Below, piece after piece: positions 9,504 to 21,960 of a stretch of DNA of 64,000 bases. The stretch is taken from positions 3,769,868 to 3,833,867 of the forward strand of contig NC_135211.1 in the NCBI RefSeq assembly GCF_052324685.1, in the 5' to 3' direction. The DNA comes from Brachyhypopomus gauderio (lineage: Eukaryota; Chordata; Actinopteri; Gymnotiformes; Hypopomidae). Each line of letters starts with the position of its first letter. Position 1 is the stretch's first letter. The position numbers were made by a program, and so were the translations under genes. The notes under the pieces were generated by a model. It worked only from the letters and a program-made list of their open reading frames with translations. It did not search any database and had not been told where the DNA came from.

Positions 9504-10052
9504 AGCATGATCACACAGGCAAGTAAGATTACAAATACAGACAGGCTGCACCCTGAGGTTTTTGTCACTCTTTGGTCTGGTGGTGATGCACGTGTTTGCT
9601 GAGAGTAGGACCTGGGTCCAAGACAATCTATGGTTGCTGCCGTCAGCCTTTGGTACAAAGTTCGTCAGAAGTGGGATGGTACTTTGATACCAACGGGACT
9701 GTTTCCATGGTTAAGAACCCATCCCTACTGTGACAGGATGGTTCAAAACCCATTAAAAAAACCCTATTGAGGTGCATGGATGTGGTCCTGGATGTAAGGT
9801 GGAGGTGTGGGACAGACGGAAAGTGTAAAGTGCAGGGGAATGTTCTGGTAGCATCAGTGGAGATCATCACTCTCTGATGGAGAGGGTGATGTGATGGAGA
9901 CTGCCACTCCAGAAGGTTTAATGGGTGCTCTAAATTCTCATCATGAGAGCTGGCTCTTTGGCCTTCTGCTCAAGGCACCAGTTTGTTGCATGAGATTCAT
10001 GTGGTCTCTGTCTTTATCACAAACTTTTACAAGCGCTTCAAAATCTTATGCA
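9504..10052. other. spacer downstream of gene B up to the BEL insertion
   Basis: No gene recognised. The sequence matches the spacer of unit A up to the TATGCA (10047-10052) that forms the left target duplication of BEL copy 2. Confidence 0.7.
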
Positions 10053-13000
10053 TGCAGCCAATGAGGATGGTGGTAAGTTGTTCCTGACATGCAGTCAAGT
10101 AAGCACTCACAGACAGAGAAAGAAAACCGGACTGAGGAATTAAATTTACCTATTTTTATTTCTCTGTCTGTGAGTCCTTACTTGACTGCGTGTCGGGAAC
10201 ACCTTACCACCATCCTCATTGGCGTTAGAGAGAAATCGCCACTACAAAGTCTGAAAACTTTCTAACCCGACGGTAAGAAGGATTGCTCTGAAATATCTTG
10301 GATTACTTCACCCTGCTTCGGATACGTTGGATGTTTTCCTGTGGATGTGCAAAAAAGGTTGAAATGGAAGCATAAATTAGGAAGGAAAGCAAGCAAGCAG
10401 GGTGTGTGAAAACCGATACTCGAAGGACTTTAAAAGTTGAAAGACTGTAGTGATTGTGGACTGCGTTTAAATCACAATGTCGGAATGCGAGATGGTACAA
10501 GACCCGGCTGAGTTAGTAAAGATCAAGATTGCCTCCCGCCGTGGCAAGTTAAGTGTCTGCACGAAACAAATCAATGAAATTCGGACTTTGTTGGTTCAAA
10601 ACGGAGAAATGGAACAAGTTGAAGGAAAGGTGACGGCACTGTTGCTAAGTATTCAGTCGTTTAAAACATCACACGGCAAAGTGCAATCATTAATGTTGGA
10701 GGATGAAACCGAAAGTGCCACGGACTGGTTCAATGGAAAATTGCAGGACATTGAGGATTTCCTTGAAAAAGTGAACATTTGGAGAATGGAACAAAACAAA
10801 CTGCAGTCAACCATACAGCCACAGGACAGCGTTTCTAACGTTTCCAGGACTTCTAGGTCTTCGAGGGCCTCGTCTGCAGTGAAGATGGCACTGGCTGAGA
10901 AGGCTGCTCTGGAGGCACGGAGTAAAGCACTGCCAGCACTTCAGGCGCTGCAAATGGAGGAGGCAGAGCTCAAGATAAAGCGTGAGATGGAGGAAATGTC
11001 ACTGAGATTAAAGCGCGACATGGAAGAAATGGCATTAAAATCCAAACGCGAGAATCTGGAACTACAAGCTCAATTAGACGAGGCAAATGCCAAACTCAAA
11101 GCATTGAGCGACGCTGAAGAGCAAGGTAACGCTATGAATGAGTATTATGACTCCCGTATGGAGGAGTCGAGTAAGCCTGTCCTCTCTCGCCTCGACTTTG
11201 CACCTGTGGCGGCTGTTCTTAAAACACCACTTCAGCGAGCAGTGCGACATCTAAAAAGCAGCTCCAGGGGTATCGCGCCGTCCACCACAAACCAGCAGCA
11301 ATGATGTGGCGGAATCAACATCACTCCAGCCACCGACACAGAGCTGAACAGGCAGAGAGACCTTACAGAAATAATGGTGAGACAGCTAAATCTTTCCATT
11401 TTACCAAAAAGAGAAGTGCCTACTTTTAGTGGTAATCCCTTGTCATTCCAGCCATTTATGCTTGCCTTTGAGCATTCTATTGAAAAAAATACTGATGATT
11501 ATAAAGACAGATTGTACTTTTTAGAGCAGTTCACTGATGGCCCAGCAAAGAATATCGTCAAAAGTTGCATGCATATGGATGCCCTCCATGGTTATGCCAA
11601 GGCAAAAGAGCTCTTGAAAACTCATTTTGGAAATGAAACGAAAATTGCAAATGCATACTTAGACAAGGCTTTTAATTGGGCAACACTGAAAGTTGATGAT
11701 GGAAAGGCTCTCCTTGAATATGCACTATATTTAAGAGAATGTCTTACTGCCATGCAAAATCTGGACCATTTGGATGAACTGAATGTAACATCTAATCTTA
11801 AACTGCTCATCTCCAAATTACCCTACAAACTCTGTGAACGCTGGCGAACCACAGTGTATGAAAAATCCCAACAAAACAACACACGGATTAAGTTCGTTCA
11901 TCTTGTGGAGTTCATAGAATGCCAGTCTACCATCTTACTCCATCCAGTGTTTGGTGACATCAGAGATAACCCAATCAGCAAGCCCATCTCTAGAGCCAAG
12001 CCTAGTGCAAAGTCTCAAAAGAGTGGAAGCAGCTTCATGACCTCTGTCACCTTGTCTAACCCTCAGTTAACAGCACAGACAGCTAAGACGCAGCAAACCA
12101 ACAAGCACGTTCCAGCGTCAATGACATGCAGTTGCTGTTCAGATAGGCACGACATCACTGACTGTGAAAATTTCAAATCACAGGCACATGAAGAGAAAGT
12201 AGAATATCTGAAGAGAAATGGCTACTGTTTTGGGTGTCTAAAAAAGGACATCTTAGCAGGAACTGCCTCAATAGGGCCATTTGTGAGCTGTGCAAGCGTA
12301 AACATCATACCTTACTGAACATTACCTGTGAGTATACTGTCAAAACTCAGGCGCCTGTTAATAGCGCACTCATCTCAGCTAGTCATGTTACAGGGGCCAG
12401 TCACTGTGCATTGGCCATTGTGCCAGTCATCATTGAGTCACCCAAAAGCTCCAGATCCATAATGACCTACGCATTCCTTGACCCGGGCAGCTCAGCAACT
12501 TTCTGCTCTGACAAGCTCATGCATCAGCTTAACGTCAGCGGACGCAGGACTGAGGTGGCCCTGAAAACGATGGGACAGGAGCAAATGGTGAGATGCTATG
12601 AGCTCAAAGGTCTTAAAGGTGGCAACATTGATGGCAGTGTGTTCCTTCAGTTACCCATTGTATACACACAAGCCAAAATCCCAGTGTCAAAGGACCATTT
12701 GGTTACAGCAAACGACATCAAAAGATGGCCGTACCTCAGTGGCATAACCCTGGACAGCATTGATGCTGATATAGAGCTACTGATCGGCATGGACGTACCG
12801 AAGGCGATGGAACCATGGGATGTCTTAAATAGCCAAAATGATGGACCATATGCAGTCAGGACATTACTTGGATGGGTGGTCAATGGTCCACTCAATTCCT
12901 GCTCTGCTATGGAAAGAGGTGACAAGGGACCCGCAACAGTTAACCGAATCACATTGGAGAACATAAGAGAGACGCTTATTAGACAATACAACCATGATTT

Positions 13001-16000
13001 CCCTGAAAAGGAATGTGAAGAGGAAACCGAGATGTCCGTTGAGGATAAAAAATTCATGGATGTGACGACAAGGTCAGTCGTGCTTAGAAATGGTCGCTAT
13101 CATTTATCTTTACCTTTTCGCAATGAAGCTGTAAATATGCCAGACAACCAGCAGATGGCAGTACAACGTACAGTGGGTCTAGCTAGAAAATTTAAGAAAG
13201 ATTCTGCTTTCGCTAGTGAGTACACCACATTTATGGAAGATGTGCTCAGCAAGGGCTATGCAGAAAAGGTGCCTACGTGCCAGCTGCAAAGGAATGATGG
13301 AATGGTCTGGTATATACCTCATCACGCAGTCTACCACAAGCAGAATGGCAAGTTGAGAGTTGTATTCGACTGCTCTGCATCTTATAAAGGCAAATCACTG
13401 AACACAGAACTTCTCCAGGGTGCGGACCTGGCGAATCCACTGCTGGGTGTTCTTCTGAGATTTAGAGAAGAAAGGATTGCTGTAATGGCCGACATCGAGG
13501 CAATGTACTATCAAGTACGTGTTCATGAACATCACCGTGACTTCCTCCGATTCCTCTGGTGGCCACAGGGGGATACAAGCAAGCCATTGGAAGCGTACAG
13601 GATGAAGGTTCATCTTTTCGGTACTGTGTCATCTCCAAGCATCGCCAATTATGCCCTGAAAAAAAACAGCAGTTGACAACTCAGAGCAGTTTAGTGCAAC
13701 AACTCTTGACACCATCAAACAGTTTTTATGTAGATGATTGCCTTCGATCTGTGGCATCTGTGACGGAGGCTATCCAGCTTACGCACAACCTTAGGGAAGC
13801 ATGCGCCCAAGGAGGATTTACCCTAAACAAGTGGGTAAGTAACAGCTGTGAGGTCCTTGCTACAATACCTGAAAGTCACAGAGCCACGCTTGTGAAACAA
13901 CTTGACCTGGACAGAGAAAAACCACCCCTTGAGAGGGCCTTGGGAATCCAGTGGAATATCCAGAAAGACATACTCACCTTCAAGGTTGCCGACAAGAGCA
14001 CATCACTCACTAGGCAAGCCATCCTTTCAGTCGTGAGTTCCATCTATGACCCATTGGGTTTCCTATGCCCTTTCATTCTCAAGGCCAAGCAATTCCTGCA
14101 AAAACTGTGCATTGATAATCGTGGATGGGATGAACACATTCCAAAAGAACTCTACAAGCCATGGCAAAGATGGATGACAGAACTGAAACAGCTGGACAGA
14201 TTTGAAGTGGACAGGTGCATAAAACCTGAGGGTTTCGGCCCGGTGAAGACTGTTCGGCTGCATCATTTCTGTGATGCCAGTGAATCCGGTTATGGAACGG
14301 TGACCTACCTTAGTCTTAAGAACAGCAGTGGAGACATTCACATTGTCTTTATAATGGCGAAATCAAGAGTAGCACCTCTGAAGCAGATGACTATTCCCAG
14401 GTTGGAGCTTGCTGCTGCCACACTGGCTGTGAAAGTCGACAAAATGCTCCAGAAAGAGCTACACATAGATCTTCAGAATTCCACTTTCTGGACAGACAGC
14501 ACAACTGTGCTGAAATACATTCACAACGAAACCAAAAGGTTCCGCACCTATGTTGCTAACCGCATTGCAATAATCTACAGCCTCTCGCAAGCACACCAGT
14601 GGAGGTATGTCTGCTCGAAGGACAATCCGGCAGATGATGCCTCACGTGGACTCTATATTGAACCACTCTTGGCGTCCAACAGATGGCTCCACGGTCCTCC
14701 CTTGCTTTCAAGAGGGGAATCAGATTGGCCTGATATGCCAGAAGATCTGAGCTACATACCCAGCTGTGATGTAGAGGTAAAACATGCCATTACTGTGAAT
14801 TGTGTGAAGATGGAGATTAATGCAACTTCATCCCTGATTCAGTACTTCTCCTCTTGGAGGAAACTACTTAGAGCTGTTGCCTGGTTGCTGAAGCTCAAAC
14901 GCATCCTTCTGCATCGAAGTCGAAAGGACAGAGACAAAGTGACATCCACATGCCAAGGTGAGCAAGAGCAAAAATGCTTAACTGTGGATGATTTGGATGA
15001 AGCAGAAAAGGCAATCATTTGTTATGAACAGCACTGCCACCTGGATGCAGAATTGAAATTGATGAAAATGAACAAACCAGTGAAATCTGATAGCCTTGTA
15101 TTCAGACTGGATCCATTCATTGACAATGGCATCATGAGGGTTGGAGGACGGATAGGTAAAGCACCGATATCCGTAAACACAAAGAATCCAATCATACTCC
15201 CCAAGTCATCACATATATCCAAGTTGATCCTTAGGGATATTCATCAGCAAAATGGACATTCAGGAAGAAATCACATGCTATCAAAACTTAGACAAAAATT
15301 CTGGCTCCCTTCGGCTAACTCTTGTGCTAGACACATTGTTAGATCTTGTGTGTTTTGCAGACGGATGCAGGCCAGACCTGGAATGCAGAAAATGGTGGAA
15401 TTGCCACAGGATCGGATTACTCCCAACTTGCCACCATTTTCCCATGTGGGTATTGACTTCTTTGGTCCGGTGGAGGCCAAGAGTGGTCGCTCACGGGTAA
15501 AGCGCTGGGGAGTATTCTTCACCTGTCTGGTAAGCCGGGCAATCCATCTAGAAGTAGCATGGAGTCTGGATACCAGTGCTTGCATGAATGCAGTCCGGCG
15601 GTTCCTGTGTCGGAGAGGTCAGGTGCTTACCATCAGAACAGACTGTGGCACCAACTTCACCTCCGCACAGAAGGAACTGGAAATGGCACGGAATCAGCTG
15701 GATAAAGAAAAGATTCAGGAATTCCTGCTAAAAAACCATGTCAAGTGGCTGTTCCAATCCACCATATGCAGCTCATTTCGGAGGAGCATGGGAAAGACTT
15801 ATCCGCCTGGTTAAGAAGACACTTCTCTCGATTGTACGATAACAAACACTGGACGACGAAATGCTGCAAACAGCCTTTTGTGAGACTGAATGCATTCTCA
15901 ATGACCGACCGCTTACTACAACCTCTAGTGACCCAAATGATCTCACACCCTTGACACCAAACCACCTACTGCAGTTGAAGAGTGAACCGTTGCCACCTCC

Positions 16001-16945
16001 TGGTCTCTTTAGTAAAAATGATGTGTACAGCAGGAAATGGTGGAAATATGTCCAATACCTGGCAGATCAGTTCTGGTAAAGGTGGACTATGGAATACCTT
16101 CCACTACTGCAAGAACGACAGAAGTGGCTCCACACTGAAATGAATTTCAAAATCAATGACATTGTGGTGCTGGTAGACCCAGCAGCACCTAGGAATTCTT
16201 GGCCCCTGGGTAGGGTGGTTAAGACCCTGCCTGGCGCCAAAGGTCTTGTGCGAAGCGTATTGGTGCAAACAAAGACCAACGTGCTGCAGAGACCCATCAG
16301 TAAGCTTTGCTTTCTTCTCGAAGGTGATGAAGCACCTTCAGAGAGGCTCTGATTGCACACTTGCAGTACTGACAAATCTAAATATTCCTGTGCGTGCTCT
16401 CACACCAGCCCATACACTTACACCTACGGACTTTCACAGGTGGCGCTACATGTACATTGGACTTGGACTTGATCAGTTACCTTTTTTAACTTTACTGAAA
16501 TAAAAAACAAAAAAGGGGGGGGGGGACCCGAATGGAAACAAAATGTAAGACTAGCATTTCATTTGGTGTTTCTTGGTTTTTTATGGTTACCTTTGTGTAT
16601 GGGCTAATGTATTGTGTATTAGGTTTTGGAACACCTGTATTGTATAGCCTTTATTGAGTACGTATGGCTCCCTTTCATTATGGTTTAGAATTGTCCTGCA
16701 GTAACAGTGACAATTAGGGGCCAGTGTGTTGGAGCCATATTTGTGAATTGTACATCATGTTGATGGTAACTTATAATACACATAAATTAGTGGTATACTT
16801 ACCTGACATGTTTGCATTTTTATACATATCTGTCTGTCTATGCCTATCCTATTTTTATTTCTCTGTCTGTGAGTGCTTACTTGACTGCGTGTCGGGAACA
16901 ACTTACCACCATCCTCATTGGCGTTAGACAGAAATCGCCACTACA
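10053..16945 (+). mobile_element. BEL/Pao LTR retrotransposon, copy 2 (near full length, broken)
   Basis: About 6.9 kb, begins TGCAGCC and ends ACTACA, with TATGCA on both sides (10047-10052, 16946-16951) and one TATGCA at the empty sites. Parts in order: fold-back 5' end; gag-like coiled-coil region (about 10480-11160) and DUF1759-type gag core (11380-11960); zinc knuckle (about 12120-12260); retropepsin with DPGSSATFC (about 12470); reverse transcriptase with a YVDD box near 13730; peptidase A17 domain (about 13980-14200); RNase H (about 14270-14650); integrase zinc-binding part (15240-15380) and core (15430-15830); BEL C-terminal segment (16090-16350); purine tract near 16500; 3' LTR to 16945. 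About half a dozen reading-frame interruptions make it a fossil. A 98-bp terminal direct repeat (10149-10246 and 16848-16945) differs at about three positions, so the insertion is fairly young. Confidence 0.93.
10058..10222. repeat. 64-bp inverted repeat (fold-back) at the BEL 5' end, copy 2
   Basis: The left arm 10058-10121 (CCAATGAGGATGGTGGTAAG...) is nearly the exact reverse complement of the right arm 10159-10222 (...CTTACCACCATCCTCATTGG), with a loop of about 37 nt. The right arm is the same sequence as the end of the 3' LTR. The 5' terminus therefore carries an inverted copy of its own LTR end where the front of the LTR would be expected. Confidence 0.85.
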
Positions 16946-17485
16946 TATGCATTTTATACTTTTGCCAATTAATTTAATTTAATTTAATTTCATATTTTGC
17001 AAATATGGATGTTTGTAGCATCCTTGGACAAGCCAGGGAAATGCCTACTTTTTATTTTGAACCATTACTTATCAACAAATCATTCTAAGAAAAAATGGAC
17101 AGAAATTGATTTTGCTTTTTGAAACAGATTATAACTAGTGGTGGGACTTTAACGCGGTATTTTCGATTAATTAATTACAGGAAAGTTAACGCACTAAAAA
17201 AATTTACGCATTTTAACGCATTTAACGCACGAGACACTTTTGCACCATGGAATGTTTCTCAGTACGCGAGTTCCGGGCATACAGATTATGGACACACAAT
17301 AAGATCATGATGGAGATGACTGAAGAGGCTACGCCTGTGGATGGGAAATTAAAAAATATGAAACTTCCAGATGGAAGTACAAACAAAAATAGTGTTATTT
17401 ACACTTTATGTAGGAAGGAGTTCGCTTATCACAGGAGCACTTCCACCCTTCATTACCACCTCAACGCAAAACATGTTGCGGCTAA

Positions 17486-17796
17486 AGCTGGGCATACACT
17501 GTGCGATATTTTAAATTGTGTACTCAGCTCCAGCTCAAACTGTACGACTAAATCGCAGGGAGAGTCGGCTCGTGGAGCTGCTTCAACAGTGCGATACTCT
17601 CACGAGGAGCGATTTGAATTTCAAACATGTTTGATGTTCTTGCGACGCTGCGATTTCTGATTGGGAGTTGGTCGTGAGGTGTGAATCGCTCCTCGTTTAC
17701 CTGTGTGAACTATATGATGCACGACACGCGATTGAGCCGAAACGAGTGAAAAATTGGCTGAAAATGGGCCAAAAATCGCACAGTGTACGCCCAGCT
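17486..17796. mobile_element. nested Harbinger-like MITE, copy 2
   Basis: Same AGCTGGGC...GCCCAGCT ends and TAA flanks as at 2078-2388. Confidence 0.7.
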
Positions 17797-18120
17797 TAAC
17801 GCGCAGGTCAGTAATGATAACTTAGCTGCTAAATGTATTCCTAGTACGATAGGGTGACCAAACGTCCGTAATTCACATCCTGTCCCGGGCGTCCCGGGTT
17901 TTTTTTTAAAGTGAGGAAATGTCCTGGTTTTTAAAGTACCTTCATTGGACCATTAAGTCTGGATTAAACTTTCGCGAGTGGCCGTAGCGCGCAACTCCGC
18001 ACGCGTTTATACATGACGCGTCACATTATTTGTGTTGTCCGCTCCCTGTGGTCGAAGATAAATGCTTACAAGAAGCGCTGCGAATTGCGTCAACTGATGC
18101 AAGTTACGAACTACCGTCCA

Positions 18121-18228
18121 GGGGTGAGTTTCCCAAAACGTTCTTAGCGCCAAGTACTTCTTAACCTCGTACGTAAGAACGAGGTTACGAAGTACTTAGC
18201 GCTAAGAACGTTTTGGGAAACTCACCCC
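18121..18228. repeat. 108-bp palindrome, copy 2
   Basis: Same snap-back sequence as at 2713-2820, both arms intact. Confidence 0.85.
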
Positions 18229-19234
18229 AGAAAGACAATGTCGAAGAAAATCCAGCAGCTGTATGATGAGGAAAGAGTTAAAACAGGTTATTGTGAAGAG
18301 TGCCACAAATGTGGCTCTGACTGGGGATCACTGGACCTCTGTTAGCAACAAGAATGATCTTGGTGTGACAGCTCATATTATAGATGATGAATCTATAGAT
18401 GATGAAGATCCAGTCATTTGCTTTGAGCATGCAGAAGACCACTTATAGGCACTATGAAAATGCCTGTGGCAGAGGCCTGGGAAATTAAAGAAAAATATAC
18501 CATCTAAAATGGTATTAAAAAACATCTTCTGATTTATTCAATTCTTCCAATATCCTGAGCAAAACATTTTTGGTCAGAATTTCCAATGTTCTGAACTGTT
18601 TTCTGCACACTACACATATATTGGTCTGTGTAGTAGACTGGTGGAAAAATAAACAAGATGTTGAAGTTTATGATTATGTTCATTGATTCATTCATCATTC
18701 AAACTTAAATTAATATTTCTCATGTTAAATACTGAATACTAAATGCAATTAATTTCGATTAATTAATTACAAAGCTTCCAATTAATTCGATTAATTTTTT
18801 AAATCGCGTCCCACCCCTAATTATAACATTATATATGTACCTGAAGTGAAGACAAAAAATGTCAGCAAATTTTTAAGTTGCAATAGTTTTTCTTAAAATC
18901 TCCAACATGAAAAGCTTGACTGCTTCTATGACACAATTCTTGAACTATCCTTTCCAACAGATCCTACAATAGTGATTAAACTGAAATGACAACAAAAACA
19001 GTCTAATGCACAGTGATAACCAAACTCTACAGATCATCCATTAGTGGAGATTAGCCAAACAAACTCAGCCGCACACTGCAATTCATTGAGATATTTGACA
19101 AATGGGGAAGTTCCAAGTGTCCTCCCTTTGGTGATATACATTAGACAGTGGACACTAATGCCTAACATTAGTCCCACACTGTCACACCTGTGTTTGTTTG
19201 TTCATGGGATTGTGGTCATATAAGTGTCCATGTG

Positions 19235-19242
19235 TATAAAAG
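19235..19242 (+). promoter_or_regulatory. TATA box of astacin gene C
   Basis: TATAAAAG, 75 bp before the ATG. The flank from about 19000 onward is of the type II kind (GATAACCAAAC), although the hAT upstream is the one that precedes type I genes A and F. Confidence 0.8.
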
Positions 19243-19316
19243 GCCAGGATGGACAGTATTCAGACATTGAGCTAGAGTGTAGAAGCATCCAGATCATCTC
19301 CTCACACTGAAGCAAC

Positions 19317-20451
19317 ATGGAGCCCAGAGCCTCTCTCTACATTCTAGCCCTGCTGCTGGGTCTCTACCAGGCTCTCCCTCTCACAGAACCTCAGCATGTG
19401 GACATCATTTCACGCATTATCACCATCAACAATGGTCAGACAAGTTGCTGGTTGTTTTCTTTTTATTTTAACATGCTTTCTCTTAAGATGTATAAACACA
19501 TTTGATAAATACTAAACATTTTACTATGGCAATGCTAAAACATTTCATTTGAAGTTCCTGTTATTTGGTTTTTGCAACCCAAATCCCTTTTTTGTCCATG
19601 ATTGCATGAAGGATCTAGTGAACAGTTGGTGGAGGGAGACATACTTGTGCCAAGTACCAGGAATGCTCTGGTCTGCCGGAGTAACAACTGCTTTTGGCAA
19701 AAGTCTTCAACTGGAGTAGTGCAGGTCCCTTATGTCGTGAGCAATGATTTCTGTAAGTAAAACCTCCAGATTCAGGTTCAGGTTTTACATTGATGTTGAT
19801 GTTATTTCTTAATGTTTTTGCTTGGTTCTTTTTCAGCTTCTTCTGACCTGAATGTAATTACCAGTGCCATGGCATCCTTCCACAGCAAAACCTGCATTCG
19901 CTTTGTTCGCAGAACGTTTGAACCTGATTACATCAGCATTCAGAATCTAAATGGGTGAGAGCAGGAAACTATTTGAATTATTTTACTTCTGTTATTCCTG
20001 TTTTGTACACATTGCCAATTGCTTGATGTCTGTGATCAGGACAGCCTTCTCCCTGTCTTTCAGGTGCTACTCTTCTATTGGCAGAACAGGTGGTTCTCAG
20101 GTGATCTCTCTCAGCAAAGACGGATGTGTGTACCATGGTATCGTTGAGCATGAGTTGAACCACGCGCTCGGTTTCTACCATGAGCATACCAGGAGCGACC
20201 GTGACAAGTATGTCAGGATCAACTGGCAAAACATTGACCCATCAATGCAGTCCAATTTTAACAAGGAGAACACCAACAACCTCAACACACCATATGACTA
20301 CACCTCCGTGATGCACTATGGAAGAACTGCTTTCTCTGTTAACGGCCAGTACACCATCACTCCTATTCCTGATGCTTCAGTGGTGATTGGACAGAGAGAG
20401 GAACTCTCCACCATTGATGTCAAGAGGATCAAAATTCTGTATAATTGCTAA
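19317..20451 (+). CDS. he1-like: Hatching-enzyme-type astacin metalloprotease, gene C (type II)
   Basis: Secreted zinc endopeptidase of 254 residues from exons 19317-19434, 19612-19752, 19837-19954 and 20064-20451. All active-site residues (HELNHALGFYHE, SVMHY) and the six cysteines are present. The predicted protein appears the same as those of genes D and E, which points to very recent duplication or conversion. It is a type II coding sequence (177-bp intron 1, SKDG, NWQNID) sitting behind a BEL+hAT cargo that elsewhere leads a type I gene, so it looks like a product of unequal exchange. Intron 1 uses a GTCAGA donor. Confidence 0.9.
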
Positions 20452-20580
20452 AATTGACATCATATGATGTAAAATTTCTAAACAATACTTCCTCTGTTGC
20501 TCGACGTAGTGTGTAATAAAAAATGTAACAATGCAATTGTCATGCATCATGTGACTGTACAATATGTACTAATGTCATAT

Positions 20581-20586
20581 AATAAA
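20581..20586 (+). terminator. poly(A) signal of gene C
   Basis: AATAAA about 130 bp after the stop codon. Confidence 0.75.
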
Positions 20587-21042
20587 AGACTTCAAAGCAA
20601 ATTAATCATGTTCAATGGTATGTATTCAGAATGGTCTGAGCAGCAGTGCTGGGGGGCACAGCATGGCATTATACGTGGATGAATCGCATTTTGCTCTGAG
20701 AGCTTTAATTATGAGTATGTGTGCCATATTTTTGTCAAATGTGATTTTCACCCCAATCGAAATTTGTCCTCTGCATTTTCCCATCTGTGCACTTAGAACA
20801 CACACACACAAGGGATTACTAGTAGGCTTTGTTGCACACGTGCCCAGAGTGGTGGGCAGCCCTAGCCCGCCGCCCAGGGAGCAGTTGGGGTTACGTGCCT
20901 TGCTCAAGGGCAACATCTCAGTTTTCTTGAACACACTACGACTTGGGCCTCCAGGCTCTGTATTTTACTCATAAAAGGCTAAATAAGAGCAGTGTAAATA
21001 AGTCTTAAACCTAGATTGAAAAATTGGGCTTGTAACTGAGCC

Positions 21043-21386
21043 TCAAATTGATGCTGTAAGGTTGTTTGATGAGTAAGAGTCTTCATAGGACAAAGATTTA
21101 CAAATAGCTGTAATTGTAATAATTATATGGTCTAATGAAAACCCTCCATGTGGAGAGTACAGTCGACCACGTGGGTTATGATGTGAAATGAGGACACTGT
21201 GAGACCAAACCATGCTTTTTGCATCATTGGGTTCATGCAGTAGAACCTCTGTTTCATTGGAATTTAGAAGAAAACAGTGAGTTGCTGTCCATTGTTTATG
21301 TCCTTTATTCACTCATTGTTGTTAATATTACAGGCATAATCAGGATTTGAAGATATATACAACTGAGTATCATTGACGTAACAATG
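21043..21386 (-). mobile_element. LINE reverse-transcriptase relic, unit C (partial)
   Basis: Only the part from the DD box onward (in LINE orientation) remains. An LTR fragment starts at 21387, within what were the DD-box codons, and the GVPQGS side is absent from this unit. Confidence 0.7.
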
Positions 21387-21628
21387 TGTCAGGAATGCCA
21401 CCTGATCTTTCTTAATCAACCTCACCTGCCCCTCATTACCACGCCCCCTTCAGCCTTACTTAAGCACTTCACCAGCACATCTCAGTTGCGAAGTATTGCC
21501 GACTCATGCCGCGTACCAAGCCTTTCTATATCCTGCCTGCTTTCCTGTGTCCTGACCCTCGCTTACGTCCCCGACCTTGTCTCCTGCCTAATCCCTCTGT
21601 ACCTCCTGACTTCTGCTCCCCCGGTATG
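21387..21628 (+). mobile_element. LTR fragment (5' part of the solo LTR family seen at 44033)
   Basis: Starts TGTCAGGAATG at the same site as the complete solo LTR 44033-44427 and matches its first 242 bp, up to CCCCGGTATG. After that the sequence is unrelated. A fossil piece, shared by units C and D. Confidence 0.82.
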
Positions 21629-21960
21629 CAAGGTTTCCACTTCCTTCTAGTTCAGAGTAATATATATATTTTTTATCTTTACCAACGTATTAGAAACGCA
21701 GCTTCTTCCACCACCGCACTAGAACCGGAAAAAGGATGAGAAAAAGCGCGGAAACAGCTCACCTGCTCCACATCTCTAAGCTGATTGGCTAACCACACCT
21801 CGTGATCAGATTGATGTATAATTATAAATAAACTCTGCCGACGTGAATAAATGAAATAGAATTATTTATACAAATTATTATATATGAATTCTTATTATAT
21901 AATGTATATAAATCTATTGATCTGTTTAATTATTTGTCTCTTTTCCCACCTGGGTTACAA
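21629..21960. other. 332-bp unplaced filler between LTR fragment and BEL copy 3
   Basis: AT-rich towards its right end. It matches nothing else in the window except the identical stretch at 33573-33904. I see no inverted ends, coding frame or tRNA fold. It bridges the LTR fragment and the point inside gag where BEL copy 3 begins, so it looks like DNA captured at a rearrangement, or part of another repeat. Confidence 0.65.

Larger units (their letters stand above)
17136..18819 (+). mobile_element. hAT family 1, copy 2
   Basis: Same element and same 8-bp duplication (ATTATAAC) as at 1727-3416, upstream of gene C. It carries the same transposase relics, nested MITE and palindrome. Confidence 0.9.

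Noticed and set aside
10247-10276. tRNA primer-binding site right after the 5' terminal repeat of BEL
   Set aside because: The bases there do not clearly match any tRNA 3' end I know, so I do not call a primer site.
12647-13057. Minus-strand frames of up to 136 residues across BEL copies
   Set aside because: They are antisense shadows of the pol region, with no independent domain or start context.
20615-20974. 119-residue plus-strand frame downstream of genes C, D and E
   Set aside because: It is non-coding 3' flank and common-repeat sequence; the frame is not kept in units A, B and F, and no domain is visible.
21629-21960. Filler as a tRNA, SINE or small gene
   Set aside because: I could not find A/B boxes in proper spacing, a cloverleaf, a poly(A) tail or a convincing coding frame.
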